This document shows positions 24,111 to 32,051 of a DNA stretch of 64,000 nt, one piece after another. The stretch is taken from NCBI RefSeq assembly GCF_000214175.1, contig NC_015564.1, positions 1,984,001 to 2,048,000 of the forward strand. Reading direction: 5' to 3'. The notes under the pieces are model-generated. The model made no database searches, was not told where the DNA came from, and was given only the letters and a program-made list of their open reading frames with translations. This DNA is from Hoyosella subflava DQS3-9A1 (GTDB lineage: Bacteria; Actinomycetota; Actinomycetes; Mycobacteriales; Mycobacteriaceae). Numbering within the stretch: position 1 is the first letter of the stretch; each line of letters starts with the position of its first letter. Position numbers and translations under genes: made by a program.

Positions 24111-25082
24111 ATGGATGCAGAAGCGATCGCGACGGCGGTCCAGGAGAACCGCCGCGCGGATCTCGCACGGGCCATCACGCTCGTCGAATCGACACGCAAA
24201 GACCATCGTGACGTCGCCCAGCAGATACTGCTGAAACTGCTGCCCGGCGCGGGCAGTGCCTACCGCGTCGGCATAACCGGTGTTCCCGGGGTGGGCAAAT
24301 CCACGTTCATCGACGCGCTCGGCATGTATTTGCTCGAGAAGGGGCACAAGGTCGCGGTGCTGGCAGTCGACCCTTCATCGACGCGTACCGGTGGGTCGAT
24401 TCTCGGCGATAAGACGCGGATGGCCCGACTGTCGCTCGAACGTGATGCCTACATCCGTCCGTCCCCGACTGCGGGCACACTCGGTGGCGTCGCGAAGGCA
24501 ACACGAGAGACGATGATCCTGGTCGAGGCAGCGGGTTACGACGTGATCCTTGTGGAGACCGTCGGCGTTGGACAGTCCGAGGTTGCGGTCGCGAACATGG
24601 TCGACTGCTTCTGTTTTCTCACACTCGCCAGGACGGGCGACCAGTTGCAAGGCATCAAAAAGGGCGTACTCGAACTCGCCGATGTCGTCGCGGTGAACAA
24701 GGCCGACGGCCCGTTCGAAAAGGACGCACAACGCGCGGCTCGCGAACTCGCGGGTGCTATGCGCCTCATTCATCCCCGCGATTCACTGTGGATGCCGCCC
24801 GTGCTGACAATGAGCGCGCTTGAGGGCATCGGGATAGAGGGTTTCTGGGAAACGGTGCTCAAGCACCGGGGCACGCTTTCGGACGCCGGAGTGTTCGACG
24901 AGAATCGTCGCCGGCAGCAGGTCGACTGGACGTGGAACATGGTCCACGACCAGATTCTCCAGCGCCTAGTGGACAGCCCCGGGGTTAAAGCCGTCCGCGG
25001 TGATGTCGAGAAGCAGGTCCGCGAGGGCACGCTGACCGCCGCGCTTGGGGCGCAACAGATACTTGACGCATTCGATAGCTGA
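24111..25082 (+). CDS. meaB: MeaB-type GTPase chaperone of methylmalonyl-CoA mutase
   Basis: This 323-residue G3E-family GTPase protects and reactivates methylmalonyl-CoA mutase and gates adenosylcobalamin loading. Walker A is GVPGVGKST (57-65). The switch region DPSSTRTGGSILGDKTRM, ETVGVGQSE and the base-specificity motif NKAD are present. Length is normal, and the start is two bases after the mutB stop. It corresponds to Rv1496, moved directly next to mutB here. Confidence 0.96.
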   Translation: MDAEAIATAVQENRRADLARAITLVESTRKDHRDVAQQILLKLLPGAGSAYRVGITGVPGVGKSTFIDALGMYLLEKGHKVAVLAVDPSSTRTGGSILGDKTRMARLSLERDAYIRPSPTAGTLGGVAKATRETMILVEAAGYDVILVETVGVGQSEVAVANMVDCFCFLTLARTGDQLQGIKKGVLELADVVAVNKADGPFEKDAQRAARELAGAMRLIHPRDSLWMPPVLTMSALEGIGIEGFWETVLKHRGTLSDAGVFDENRRRQQVDWTWNMVHDQILQRLVDSPGVKAVRGDVEKQVREGTLTAALGAQQILDAFDS

Positions 25083-25092
25083 GGCCGCGGCG

Positions 25093-26778
25093 TCAGGCTG
25101 GCTGGGCGCCGAATGCGCTGCCGACCTCCGCGGGGGTGAGCGGGCACCAGCCCCACTGGAGGGCACGGGCAAGCTGTGCGAGTTGGGGCAGCCGCCCGTA
25201 GAGGTCGCTGAGTATTTCACTGGCGCACATGTTGCGGGTCGTGCGGTCTGCTGACACACGCCCACCGCCAAGCAACACGATCCGGTCGCAATTCTCTGCC
25301 ACGAAATCGAGATCGTGGGTGATAGTGATCACGGTCCGGTCGGCGTCGCGCAGTTCCGCGATGATCCGGGCAACGAGACCGATGGCGCGCGCATCAAGGC
25401 CGACTGTCGGTTCGTCGAGCACGACGATCGGCGTATTCATGGCCAGCACACTGGCGATGGTGAGGAGCTTCCGGTCCGCGTGCGACAGATCGTGAGGGTG
25501 AATGTCGCGTTTGTCGCTGAGTCCCGTTGCCTCAAGCGCGTCGTTTACCAGTGTGTCGATAGCGGTTCGTTTAAGCTGCCGCGGACCGAAAGCAACCTCG
25601 TCTTTCACGGTTCGGGCGAACAGCTGATCGTCCGGGTTCTGGAACACAAAGCCGATAGAGCGTGCGAGGAGCTCAGGTTGTGTTTCCCGCGTGAGGCGAC
25701 CGCCAATTGAGACTGAGCCGATGTCCGGAAGCAGCGCACCGCTGAGGACACGAGCCAACGATGATTTGCCGGCACCATTGCGCCCAACAATTGCGACCTG
25801 GTTTCCTGGCGGGATCTCCAAGGTGACGCCACGAAGTGCGTGCACGCCGCGCGGATAGCTGGCGTGAACGTTGCGCAGGACCACGGCTGGGACATTCCTT
25901 GGCGGTGGCGCTGGCTCCGCCGGATCCGCTGGTGCTATCACTGGAGGGTGAGGTTCGTGCGCCAGGAAGCCTTCGAAGGCAGCCACTGCATCGTCCAGTG
26001 ATACCGGCGGCATATCGGGGGCGATCGCGGCTTCCCACGCGGCTGCGGTGAACCGAGTTATCCCCGCCCCGCTCGCGGCGGCGAGTCGGGAACCAAGGAC
26101 TTCACGCGGAGGTCCCGACGTCATCCGCTGGCCTTCTGAGAGCAAGTGGATCGTATCGGCATACTCGCGCAGAACCTCGGTTCGGTGCTCCACCATCACT
26201 ACGGTCACGCCGGACGCCGCAATGTCCCGGAGAGTTTCGAATACTCGTTCAGTGCCTTGCGGGTCGAGCATGGTGGTGGGCTCATCGAGAACAAGAACGC
26301 GCGGGCGCTGAATCAGGGTTGCCGCGATCGCGACACACTGTTGTTCTCCACTGGACAGTGACTGCGGCGCGCGGTCGAGCAGTCCGCGCAAGCCGAGCCG
26401 GTCGGCGATATCGCGAACACGCGCGATCATGCGTTCGCGTGGCACACCACGGTTCGCGAGTCCGAAGGCTATTTCTTCGGCGACTGTTTCTGTGAACCCT
26501 GTGAGCTGCAGAGGAGGGTTGTCGCCGACGAAGGCGACAAGCCGCGAACGCTGCAGAGCGCCCGCTTCGCGGATGTTCCGTCCACCGACTTGAATGGAGC
26601 CGGTGAACTGGCCGGGGCCGCGCCAGCCAGCGATCAGCTTCGCGAGAGTGGTTTTGCCAGCTCCGTTCGGGCCAACGATGCCGCAAATGCTGTTGCGCGG
26701 AACATTAAGGGACACGTGCCGCAATGCGGAATCATTCGTGCCGAAATACGTGTAGCTGGCCTCGGAGATCGTGATCAT
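25093..26778 (-). CDS. ECF transporter fused double ATPase (A1-A2)
   Basis: This 561-residue energising subunit has two ABC domains in one chain. The first (around 1-235) has Walker A GPNGAGKTT (36-44), signature SSGEQ and Walker B VLVLDEPT. The second (around 303-545) has GRNGAGKSS and VVLDEPT, but its signature is degenerate (LSHADRK in place of LSGGQ). A Pro/Ala-rich linker joins them. In canonical ECF transporters A and A' are separate proteins; fusions are frequent in actinobacteria. It overlaps the T-subunit gene by 4 bp (ATGA). The degenerate second signature implies that only one composite ATP site is fully competent. Confidence 0.92.
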   Translation of the reverse strand: MITISEASYTYFGTNDSALRHVSLNVPRNSICGIVGPNGAGKTTLAKLIAGWRGPGQFTGSIQVGGRNIREAGALQRSRLVAFVGDNPPLQLTGFTETVAEEIAFGLANRGVPRERMIARVRDIADRLGLRGLLDRAPQSLSSGEQQCVAIAATLIQRPRVLVLDEPTTMLDPQGTERVFETLRDIAASGVTVVMVEHRTEVLREYADTIHLLSEGQRMTSGPPREVLGSRLAAASGAGITRFTAAAWEAAIAPDMPPVSLDDAVAAFEGFLAHEPHPPVIAPADPAEPAPPPRNVPAVVLRNVHASYPRGVHALRGVTLEIPPGNQVAIVGRNGAGKSSLARVLSGALLPDIGSVSIGGRLTRETQPELLARSIGFVFQNPDDQLFARTVKDEVAFGPRQLKRTAIDTLVNDALEATGLSDKRDIHPHDLSHADRKLLTIASVLAMNTPIVVLDEPTVGLDARAIGLVARIIAELRDADRTVITITHDLDFVAENCDRIVLLGGGRVSADRTTRNMCASEILSDLYGRLPQLAQLARALQWGWCPLTPAEVGSAFGAQPA

Positions 26779-27545
26779 GAGTGTCCCACCGTGAGCACGA
26801 CGAGGACGAACGTCAGCGTGACAACTGGCGCGAGAACACAGAATGCACGTTCGGCATTCGAGAACGGTGCTGGCGAATACGCGGTCGGCCGCACCTGCGA
26901 ACCGAAACCGCGCTGTTCGAGCGTGAACGCCCGTTGTTCGAGGTCGGCGAGCACGCCGAACACAACCGGTTTCACCACTGTGAGGAGCACACGAGTGCGG
27001 TGAGCGAGGTTGCCAGTCGTTCGGAGCCCGCGGGCACGCTGCGCGGCGAGCACGGACTGTGCCCGATCATTCAGCGCGGGAATCAGCGCGATCCCTGACG
27101 TGACCATGTAGCTGATCTTGGGGTTCAGTCCCGCGGTCGTCAAAGACGTCATCAGCCTCGACGGCGCAGTAGTCGCGGTGAACAGCACGAAAGCCGCAAG
27201 GATCGTTGCGATGCGCAGCGCATAGAGCGCAGCGAACTCGAGCCCTTCCACGGTCAGCCGTGCCGGACCGAACCCTGCGAGCAGGGTTTCACCCTCGGGG
27301 AAAAACAAACCCTGCAGCAGGAAGGAAAGTACCGCGAACGGTAATACCAGGCCAGCCCACCATTTGAGGATCTGCCGCGTGTTGTGCACCGTGACCGACA
27401 GCGTAAGCAGGGCACCGAGTGGCACAACGAGCCACCACCATGCGGGAACAGCGAAGACAAGCAGGGCGAGGCAGATGATCGCCACTAGTTTGGCCAAGGG
27501 GTTTCTGCGATGGAGCCATGATCGCCCGGGGGAATACAGTCGCAC
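26775..27545 (-). CDS. ECF transporter transmembrane subunit EcfT
   Basis: This 256-residue T component has about five to six membrane helices and the coupling-helix signatures ARGLRTTG (around 170) and LEQRGFG (around 216), which match the Ala-Arg-Gly type motifs that dock on the two ATPase domains. The start is GTG at 27545, six bases after the S-component stop, and the gene is coupled to the fused ATPase gene. It forms a three-part importer with its neighbours. Confidence 0.92.
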   Translation of the reverse strand: MRLYSPGRSWLHRRNPLAKLVAIICLALLVFAVPAWWWLVVPLGALLTLSVTVHNTRQILKWWAGLVLPFAVLSFLLQGLFFPEGETLLAGFGPARLTVEGLEFAALYALRIATILAAFVLFTATTAPSRLMTSLTTAGLNPKISYMVTSGIALIPALNDRAQSVLAAQRARGLRTTGNLAHRTRVLLTVVKPVVFGVLADLEQRAFTLEQRGFGSQVRPTAYSPAPFSNAERAFCVLAPVVTLTFVLVVLTVGHS

Positions 27546-27551
27546 CGCTGC

Positions 27552-28343
27552 CTATTTTGCCGTACTGAGCGTGTGGCGCGCGGCAAACGTGAACTGTTGC
27601 GTGATTCGCAGCGGCAAGGCCGCGAGTATCAGCGCAACCATCGTAAACGTGATCGCTTTGTCGAGGGGATCGAACAGCAATCCCTGAATGGTGGTCGACT
27701 CGAGTAGCGAAAGCTCGACCGCGCGCAAGGCAGCGACTACGGCAGTAGCCCCTCCGCCGGTGACGCCGCCGAAGACGAAAGCCGCGATTGGAGCGGCGAT
27801 GAGTGCCGCGCAAATTCCGGTCAGCCCTCCGCCGAATGGGACGAGATAAAAACGGCGGAACAATCCCGCTCGCGCGAGCAATCCGGCGAGAGCCCCAATC
27901 AGCGCGGCTACTACCGCAAAGGCGGCGGCGACGGGAGCAAGAGTCAGCCCCCAAACCACACTTCCCAGGACGCCAGTTGCAACCCCAGCGGCAGGACCGG
28001 CGAGCGCTGCAACCAGAACGGTGCCTATCGAGTCGAGATAGAGGGGAATACCCAGCAGCGACGTGATCTGGCCAACCACGATGTTCACTGCGATTGCGCT
28101 CGGAATAAGCACCACCGTCGTGAGTGGCAGCCGGTGCACGACACCGGCGAGGAGGAGCGCTGCGCCGAGCGTATTCCCGGCGAGAGCTGCGAGCGCGGGT
28201 ACACCCGTGGCGTCTGCGAGGCCCTCGGGCCGCCAGTACACGAGTGACAGATACGTCGCGACAATGAGGGCAGCACCAAGGCCGATGAAGATTCGATGTC
28301 GTACTAGAAGGTTCCCACCCGTAGAGGCCTCCGGGGCCGCCAT
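27552..28343 (-). CDS. ECF transporter substrate-binding (S) component
   Basis: This 263-residue polytopic protein has about seven hydrophobic helices, with small-residue-rich segments such as IPLYLDSIGTVLVAALAGP and GSVVWGL, typical of S components. AGGAG stands six bases before the ATG at 28343. It is the first transporter gene of the S-T-A cluster. Substrate specificity cannot be read from sequence. The clustered nucleoside hydrolase upstream suggests a nucleoside, nucleobase or ribose-like compound (inference). It is not one of the classical vitamin S components I could recognise by motif. Confidence 0.8.
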   Translation of the reverse strand: MAAPEASTGGNLLVRHRIFIGLGAALIVATYLSLVYWRPEGLADATGVPALAALAGNTLGAALLLAGVVHRLPLTTVVLIPSAIAVNIVVGQITSLLGIPLYLDSIGTVLVAALAGPAAGVATGVLGSVVWGLTLAPVAAAFAVVAALIGALAGLLARAGLFRRFYLVPFGGGLTGICAALIAAPIAAFVFGGVTGGGATAVVAALRAVELSLLESTTIQGLLFDPLDKAITFTMVALILAALPLRITQQFTFAARHTLSTAK

Positions 28344-28421
28344 TCCACACTCCTGCGTTGATCGTGCTGATTCAAAGTGGATATGCCAGCCGCCGCTGCC
28401 CCGACGGCGATGTCGAGATTA

Positions 28422-29114
28422 TCAGGTGTCGTGGTCGCCCGGTCTCGCACCATCCTCGTGCTCATCACTGGTTTCCTCGCTGTCCTGGCGAGATGAGCGG
28501 TATCGCAGCGTGATGACCGTGGCGGCAAACAGGATCGCACCGGCGATTATCGTGGGGACGACTCCGACCCGGTTGACGGTCCATGTTGCGATCTGCCGTG
28601 TCTCACTTCCTGGGTCAGCGAGTGCGACGAAGACAAATACGGCGGCGAGCACCGTCAGCACGCCAATGAGAGCCCTCGTACGCCGCTGGCCGAGTTCGGT
28701 TCTCTCGCTGAGGATTCGTCCGGCTTTGATGATCCTGCCCACCCGGAACAATCGGATGGCACCGACCCACATCAGCGCGCGGAGCACCTGGACTGGACCG
28801 AATGCGAGTAACACTGCCGGAACCGTGACTAGTGCGATGGCGAGCGTCCACCAGTGTCGTCTCGCCCAGCGGATCGCGTCGCCGCTGACGAAAAGCAGGA
28901 TGAGCGACTCGCCGAGAATTATTACTGCTGATAGCCAGTTCAGGACAGTGCCGGTGGTCGCTACCGCGCCCTCGAATAGGGTGAGAAAAACCGCAGGAAC
29001 GGACACGATTGCTGCGATCAGGACGGGCAGCGCGAAGCGGCGTTCGAGCTCCTCCGCGCGGGCAAAGCTCCGGTGACGTTTGCCGCCGCGCGACTCAGGC
29101 CTCATCGTGCTCAT
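28422..29114 (-). CDS. Voltage-sensor-like six-helix membrane protein without a pore filter
   Basis: This 230-residue protein has a layout like a voltage-gated channel. S1 is around 28-48, S2 58-77, S3 88-106, S4 109-134, then two further helices (147-166 and 182-203). S4 carries positive charges at every third position: Arg121, Arg124, Arg127, Lys130 and Arg133, the hallmark of a voltage sensor. The region between the last two helices is short and has no TVGYG-like filter. Loops and tail are charged, ending in an Asp/Glu-rich stretch. The start is ATG 29114 or 29105; it overlaps the nucleoside hydrolase gene by 11-20 bp. Alternatives are a degenerate ion channel or a proton-type sensor protein. 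Confidence 0.75.
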   Translation of the reverse strand: MSTMRPESRGGKRHRSFARAEELERRFALPVLIAAIVSVPAVFLTLFEGAVATTGTVLNWLSAVIILGESLILLFVSGDAIRWARRHWWTLAIALVTVPAVLLAFGPVQVLRALMWVGAIRLFRVGRIIKAGRILSERTELGQRRTRALIGVLTVLAAVFVFVALADPGSETRQIATWTVNRVGVVPTIIAGAILFAATVITLRYRSSRQDSEETSDEHEDGARPGDHDT

Positions 29115-30135
29115 TGAAAGCGGCGGCGTACCCGCCTACGCGCTCAATGAGGTGCTGAATAAACGCTTCAGGGTCGGTGGCGACGGCAATGTCCGCGTTC
29201 GGCCCGCGGCCCCACATCCCGACCCAGTCGGCCACTGTCGCCCCTCGGGTCAGCGTGCCGGTTAGTTCGACGTCGACGGTCGCTGCGCGCGTGCGCACCC
29301 ACTGGGGGTTGAGCGCCACCGCAGCGGCGAAAGGGTCGTGAATGTGTGCGATGAATCCTTGCTCATAGGCCCGGTGAAACTCCATGTAGAAGCGTAAAGC
29401 GTCGGATAGGTGACGTATCACGGGGTTGGGACATCGGGAGCGTTCCCCGAGGGGGTCGTCCGCGGCAATCCGTTCAGGCGGCAGTCCTGCCGCCTTCGCG
29501 AGTTCAGCAACGTGGCCGGGGCGCATAATCACACGTTCGGTGAGGTTGAGCCCGCAGATGATCGGCGGCTCGGCCGAAGTTCCGTCTTCGAACGCATCGA
29601 ACACTAGTTTTGCCGCCTCGGGATCAACAGAGATGTTCCATTCTGCGACGGGGGTGGTGTTTCCCGGATGATTGAACGCACCCCCCATGACAACAAGACG
29701 CTTGAGCATCGACGGAAGGTCGGGCTCCTGCTCGAGGGCAAGCGCCAGGTTTGTCAACGGCCCGGTCACGACGCCGACGAGCTGGCCGGCGTGCTGACGT
29801 GCCAGGTCCACCCACACATCGGCCGCGCTGCGGCTGGAGAGGCTGCGGGTGGGCTTAGGTAGTTCGGCATAGCCGACCCCGTGTGGCCCATGCGTCTCCT
29901 CGCTAGTCTGCAGCGGGGCCGCCAAGGGCGCCTCCGCGCCGAGCGCAACCTCGATCTCCGGTGCGCCGCAAAGTTCAAGCCAGGCGAGATTGTTCGTAGC
30001 GACTTGTCGGGCTGCTACGTTGCCCCCCGTGCATGCGATGGCACGAATATCTGCCTCAGGACTAGCCAGGAGGTACAGGAGCGCGAGTGAGTCGTCGATT
30101 CCAGTATCGACGTCTAACATCAGCCGCTGACGCAA
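29095..30135 (-). CDS. Inosine-uridine-type nucleoside hydrolase
   Basis: This 346-residue hydrolase cleaves the N-glycosidic bond of (deoxy)ribonucleosides to give base and ribose. The calcium-binding signature DVDTGIDD lies at residues 8-15, with VVTGPLTNLA, VVMGGAF, EWNISVDPEA and the later HDPFAAAVAL. The start is TTG at 30135, with AAAGGGG about five bases upstream; an ATG at 30120 lacks a ribosome site and would cut the first strand. It is the first gene of the minus-strand set with the voltage-sensor-like protein and the ECF importer, which points to uptake and salvage of nucleosides (inference). It is cytoplasmic, with no signal peptide. Confidence 0.92.
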   Translation of the reverse strand: MRQRLMLDVDTGIDDSLALLYLLASPEADIRAIACTGGNVAARQVATNNLAWLELCGAPEIEVALGAEAPLAAPLQTSEETHGPHGVGYAELPKPTRSLSSRSAADVWVDLARQHAGQLVGVVTGPLTNLALALEQEPDLPSMLKRLVVMGGAFNHPGNTTPVAEWNISVDPEAAKLVFDAFEDGTSAEPPIICGLNLTERVIMRPGHVAELAKAAGLPPERIAADDPLGERSRCPNPVIRHLSDALRFYMEFHRAYEQGFIAHIHDPFAAAVALNPQWVRTRAATVDVELTGTLTRGATVADWVGMWGRGPNADIAVATDPEAFIQHLIERVGGYAAAFNEHDEA

Positions 30136-30306
30136 CGATTCCCCTTTCTCAACTCCCTGACGAACCTATCCGATGTGTAAACGCGGAGCGCGACGGGGTG
30201 TGAGGTCACCCGCTCGTGGGCTTCTTCCGTGCTGCCGGATCATGCAGGATGACATAGACTTGAATTTCGGTGGCTAGTCCGGTGTGCCACGAGTGCGGAG
30301 GTGAGA

Positions 30307-30900
30307 ATGGCTGCGGCGCAGGCATCACGCGTGAAGACCCGCGACAGAATGGTCTTCAGCGCGATCGAACTGATGCGTGAACGCGGGTCTGCAGGTGTCA
30401 CGATTGATGCGATTCTCACGCGAAGTGAGGCGCCGCGTGGCTCGGTGTACTACCACTTTCCCGCAGGCCGGAACCAGATCATTGCGGAAGCGCTCGAGGG
30501 GTCGAGCAAGGCCATCAGCGCACTGATCGAGTCGGCGATCGCGGATGGACCAATCGAGGGTTTGCGCAGGATTCGCGCGTTCTGGGCGCAGATTCTGCAA
30601 GCCAGCGATTATCAGGCCGGGTGCCCAGTCGTCGCGGTTATTGCCGGCGGCGGTGAGGACGAACAACAGCACGCCCAGATTGTCGCCGACACCTTCCAGG
30701 TTTGGCAGGAAGCGTTACTCGAAGCGCTCGTGGCGGAGGGTGTGGCCCGGGTACGCGCACAGAGCCTGGCCACCATGATTATTTCGTCAATCGAGGGGGC
30801 GGTGATCGTGTGTCGCGCAGAGCGGGGACTCACACCGCTCGATAGCGTGATCGCCGAGCTCGAGCAGTTGATCGCGCCCGCGATTGCGCAGACCAACTGA
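30307..30900 (+). CDS. TetR-family regulator (AcrR/YxaF-like)
   Basis: This 197-residue regulator has an N-terminal HTH (SEAPRGSVYYHFPAGRNQII, around 38-57) and a TetR C-terminal domain of the type with GCPVVAVIAGG (compare the conserved Cys-Pro in YxaF/LmrA-like proteins). The start is ATG at 30307, with GGAGG five bases upstream. It is divergent from the nucleoside hydrolase/ECF cluster and precedes the nitroreductase gene, so it may control either. The 170-bp gap to the hydrolase gene is the likely operator region. No operator palindrome stands out to me. Confidence 0.85.
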   Translation: MAAAQASRVKTRDRMVFSAIELMRERGSAGVTIDAILTRSEAPRGSVYYHFPAGRNQIIAEALEGSSKAISALIESAIADGPIEGLRRIRAFWAQILQASDYQAGCPVVAVIAGGGEDEQQHAQIVADTFQVWQEALLEALVAEGVARVRAQSLATMIISSIEGAVIVCRAERGLTPLDSVIAELEQLIAPAIAQTN

Positions 30901-30905
30901 CCAAA

Positions 30906-30935
30906 GTCCCTCAGGTTCAGGGACCAAGGGTCCAG
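30906..30935. promoter_or_regulatory. Overlapping palindromes upstream of the Acg-like gene
   Basis: GTCCCT (30906-30911) pairs with AGGGAC (30919-30924), and GGACC-AAG-GGTCC (30921-30933) forms a second palindrome. The first could be a weak terminator of the TetR gene. The second resembles the DosR box core GGGACTWWAGTCCC at about 10 of 14 positions. It lies about 100 bp before an Acg-family gene, a family known to belong to the DosR regulon in M. tuberculosis. The match is imperfect. Confidence 0.35.
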
Positions 30936-31030
30936 AAATCGTGGCTTCTGGCCGTGACGTGAGCACTTCTTCGCGAGCGATTCTGGTGGGGCGGAGATAT
31001 CCGCGACCAGTCGTACCGAATGGAGTGGCG

Positions 31031-31954
31031 ATGAGCACCCCACCGAGCACCCCGAGCTACAGCCCAGTGGAGAAGGTGCTGAATGCTGCCGCAGGCAAGT
31101 CAGAAACACCTGATTTTGCGGTGGTGCGTGAGGCGCTGAACCGAGCGCGGCGCGCCCCGTCAGTCTGGAACCGGCAGCCATGGCAGTGGCGCTACGACGG
31201 TGATCGACTGCACCTTTTCGCTGATCCCGAGCGAATGTCCGGGGTGGTGGACCCCGACAGCAGGCTCCTTCTTGTGAGCTGTGGGACGGCTTTGCATCAC
31301 GGCATCATCGCGATGAAGGGCCTCGGCTGGGACAGCACTGTATCGCGGTTTCCAGTTCCTGGAAATCACTTACTTGTGGCGTCCATCAAGCTCTCCCGCT
31401 CAACCGGTGAGAACGGCGATGAACTGGCGATGTTCCTCGCACTCGATAGTCGACGTACCGAGACGCGCCCGCTCGCGTCACTCGGTCCGCTCTCACCCGT
31501 GCCGCGACAGCTCGCGCGTTTCGTGGAGCAGCGTGGTGTGGCCCTTACCGTTCTCGATAGCCAGGGTATTGACTCCATCGCCTCAGCAGCACGCCTGCCA
31601 ACCCGGTCGGCGCGGCTTTCCAAATGGGGGCTAGAGCCCGACTTCGCGGACGTGTGTGTGCTGACAACGGCTGAAGACACCCCAGAAGCGTGGTTGCATG
31701 CTGGTGAGGCGCTGTCCGCGGCTTTGCTGTTAGCGACGTCGCTGAATGTGGCGACGTGTCCCGTGGTGGACATTGAGGAGCGGGCGATGATCAGCGCGGA
31801 AGCTGATCGGTGCGGCAGACAGCAACATCACCAGCACCAGGTGGCCAGCGCGCCGAAGTACGCACAGGCAGTCGTCCGGATCGGACTGCGCCGATACCCG
31901 GCGTTGCGCAGGTCTCACCGGCGCAATGTTCGGGACGTCCTGCAATACCGCTAA
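31031..31954 (+). CDS. Acg-family nitroreductase-like protein
   Basis: This 307-residue protein is of the Acg type (Rv2032 and Rv3131 family), which has a duplicated nitroreductase fold that can bind FMN but has lost normal activity. ARRAPSVWNRQPWQWRYDG at the N-terminus is the conserved signature, followed by DSRLLLVSCGTALHH. The ATG at 31031 has GGAG about six bases upstream; a longer in-frame reading back to 30884 overlaps the TetR gene and is unlikely. The C-terminal 50 residues are Gln/His/Arg-rich and diverge from relatives. In mycobacteria such genes are hypoxia-induced; the palindrome at 30921-30933 may be relevant. Confidence 0.82.
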   Translation: MSTPPSTPSYSPVEKVLNAAAGKSETPDFAVVREALNRARRAPSVWNRQPWQWRYDGDRLHLFADPERMSGVVDPDSRLLLVSCGTALHHGIIAMKGLGWDSTVSRFPVPGNHLLVASIKLSRSTGENGDELAMFLALDSRRTETRPLASLGPLSPVPRQLARFVEQRGVALTVLDSQGIDSIASAARLPTRSARLSKWGLEPDFADVCVLTTAEDTPEAWLHAGEALSAALLLATSLNVATCPVVDIEERAMISAEADRCGRQQHHQHQVASAPKYAQAVVRIGLRRYPALRRSHRRNVRDVLQYR

Positions 31955-32051
31955 AGCACGGCACCACGCCGCGCAAGTGCCCTAAACCGAAACGAACCGG
32001 GCGTATCCTGGGCGAGTAGTTAGACCAGGACGACTGGGCGGTCGGTGCACG

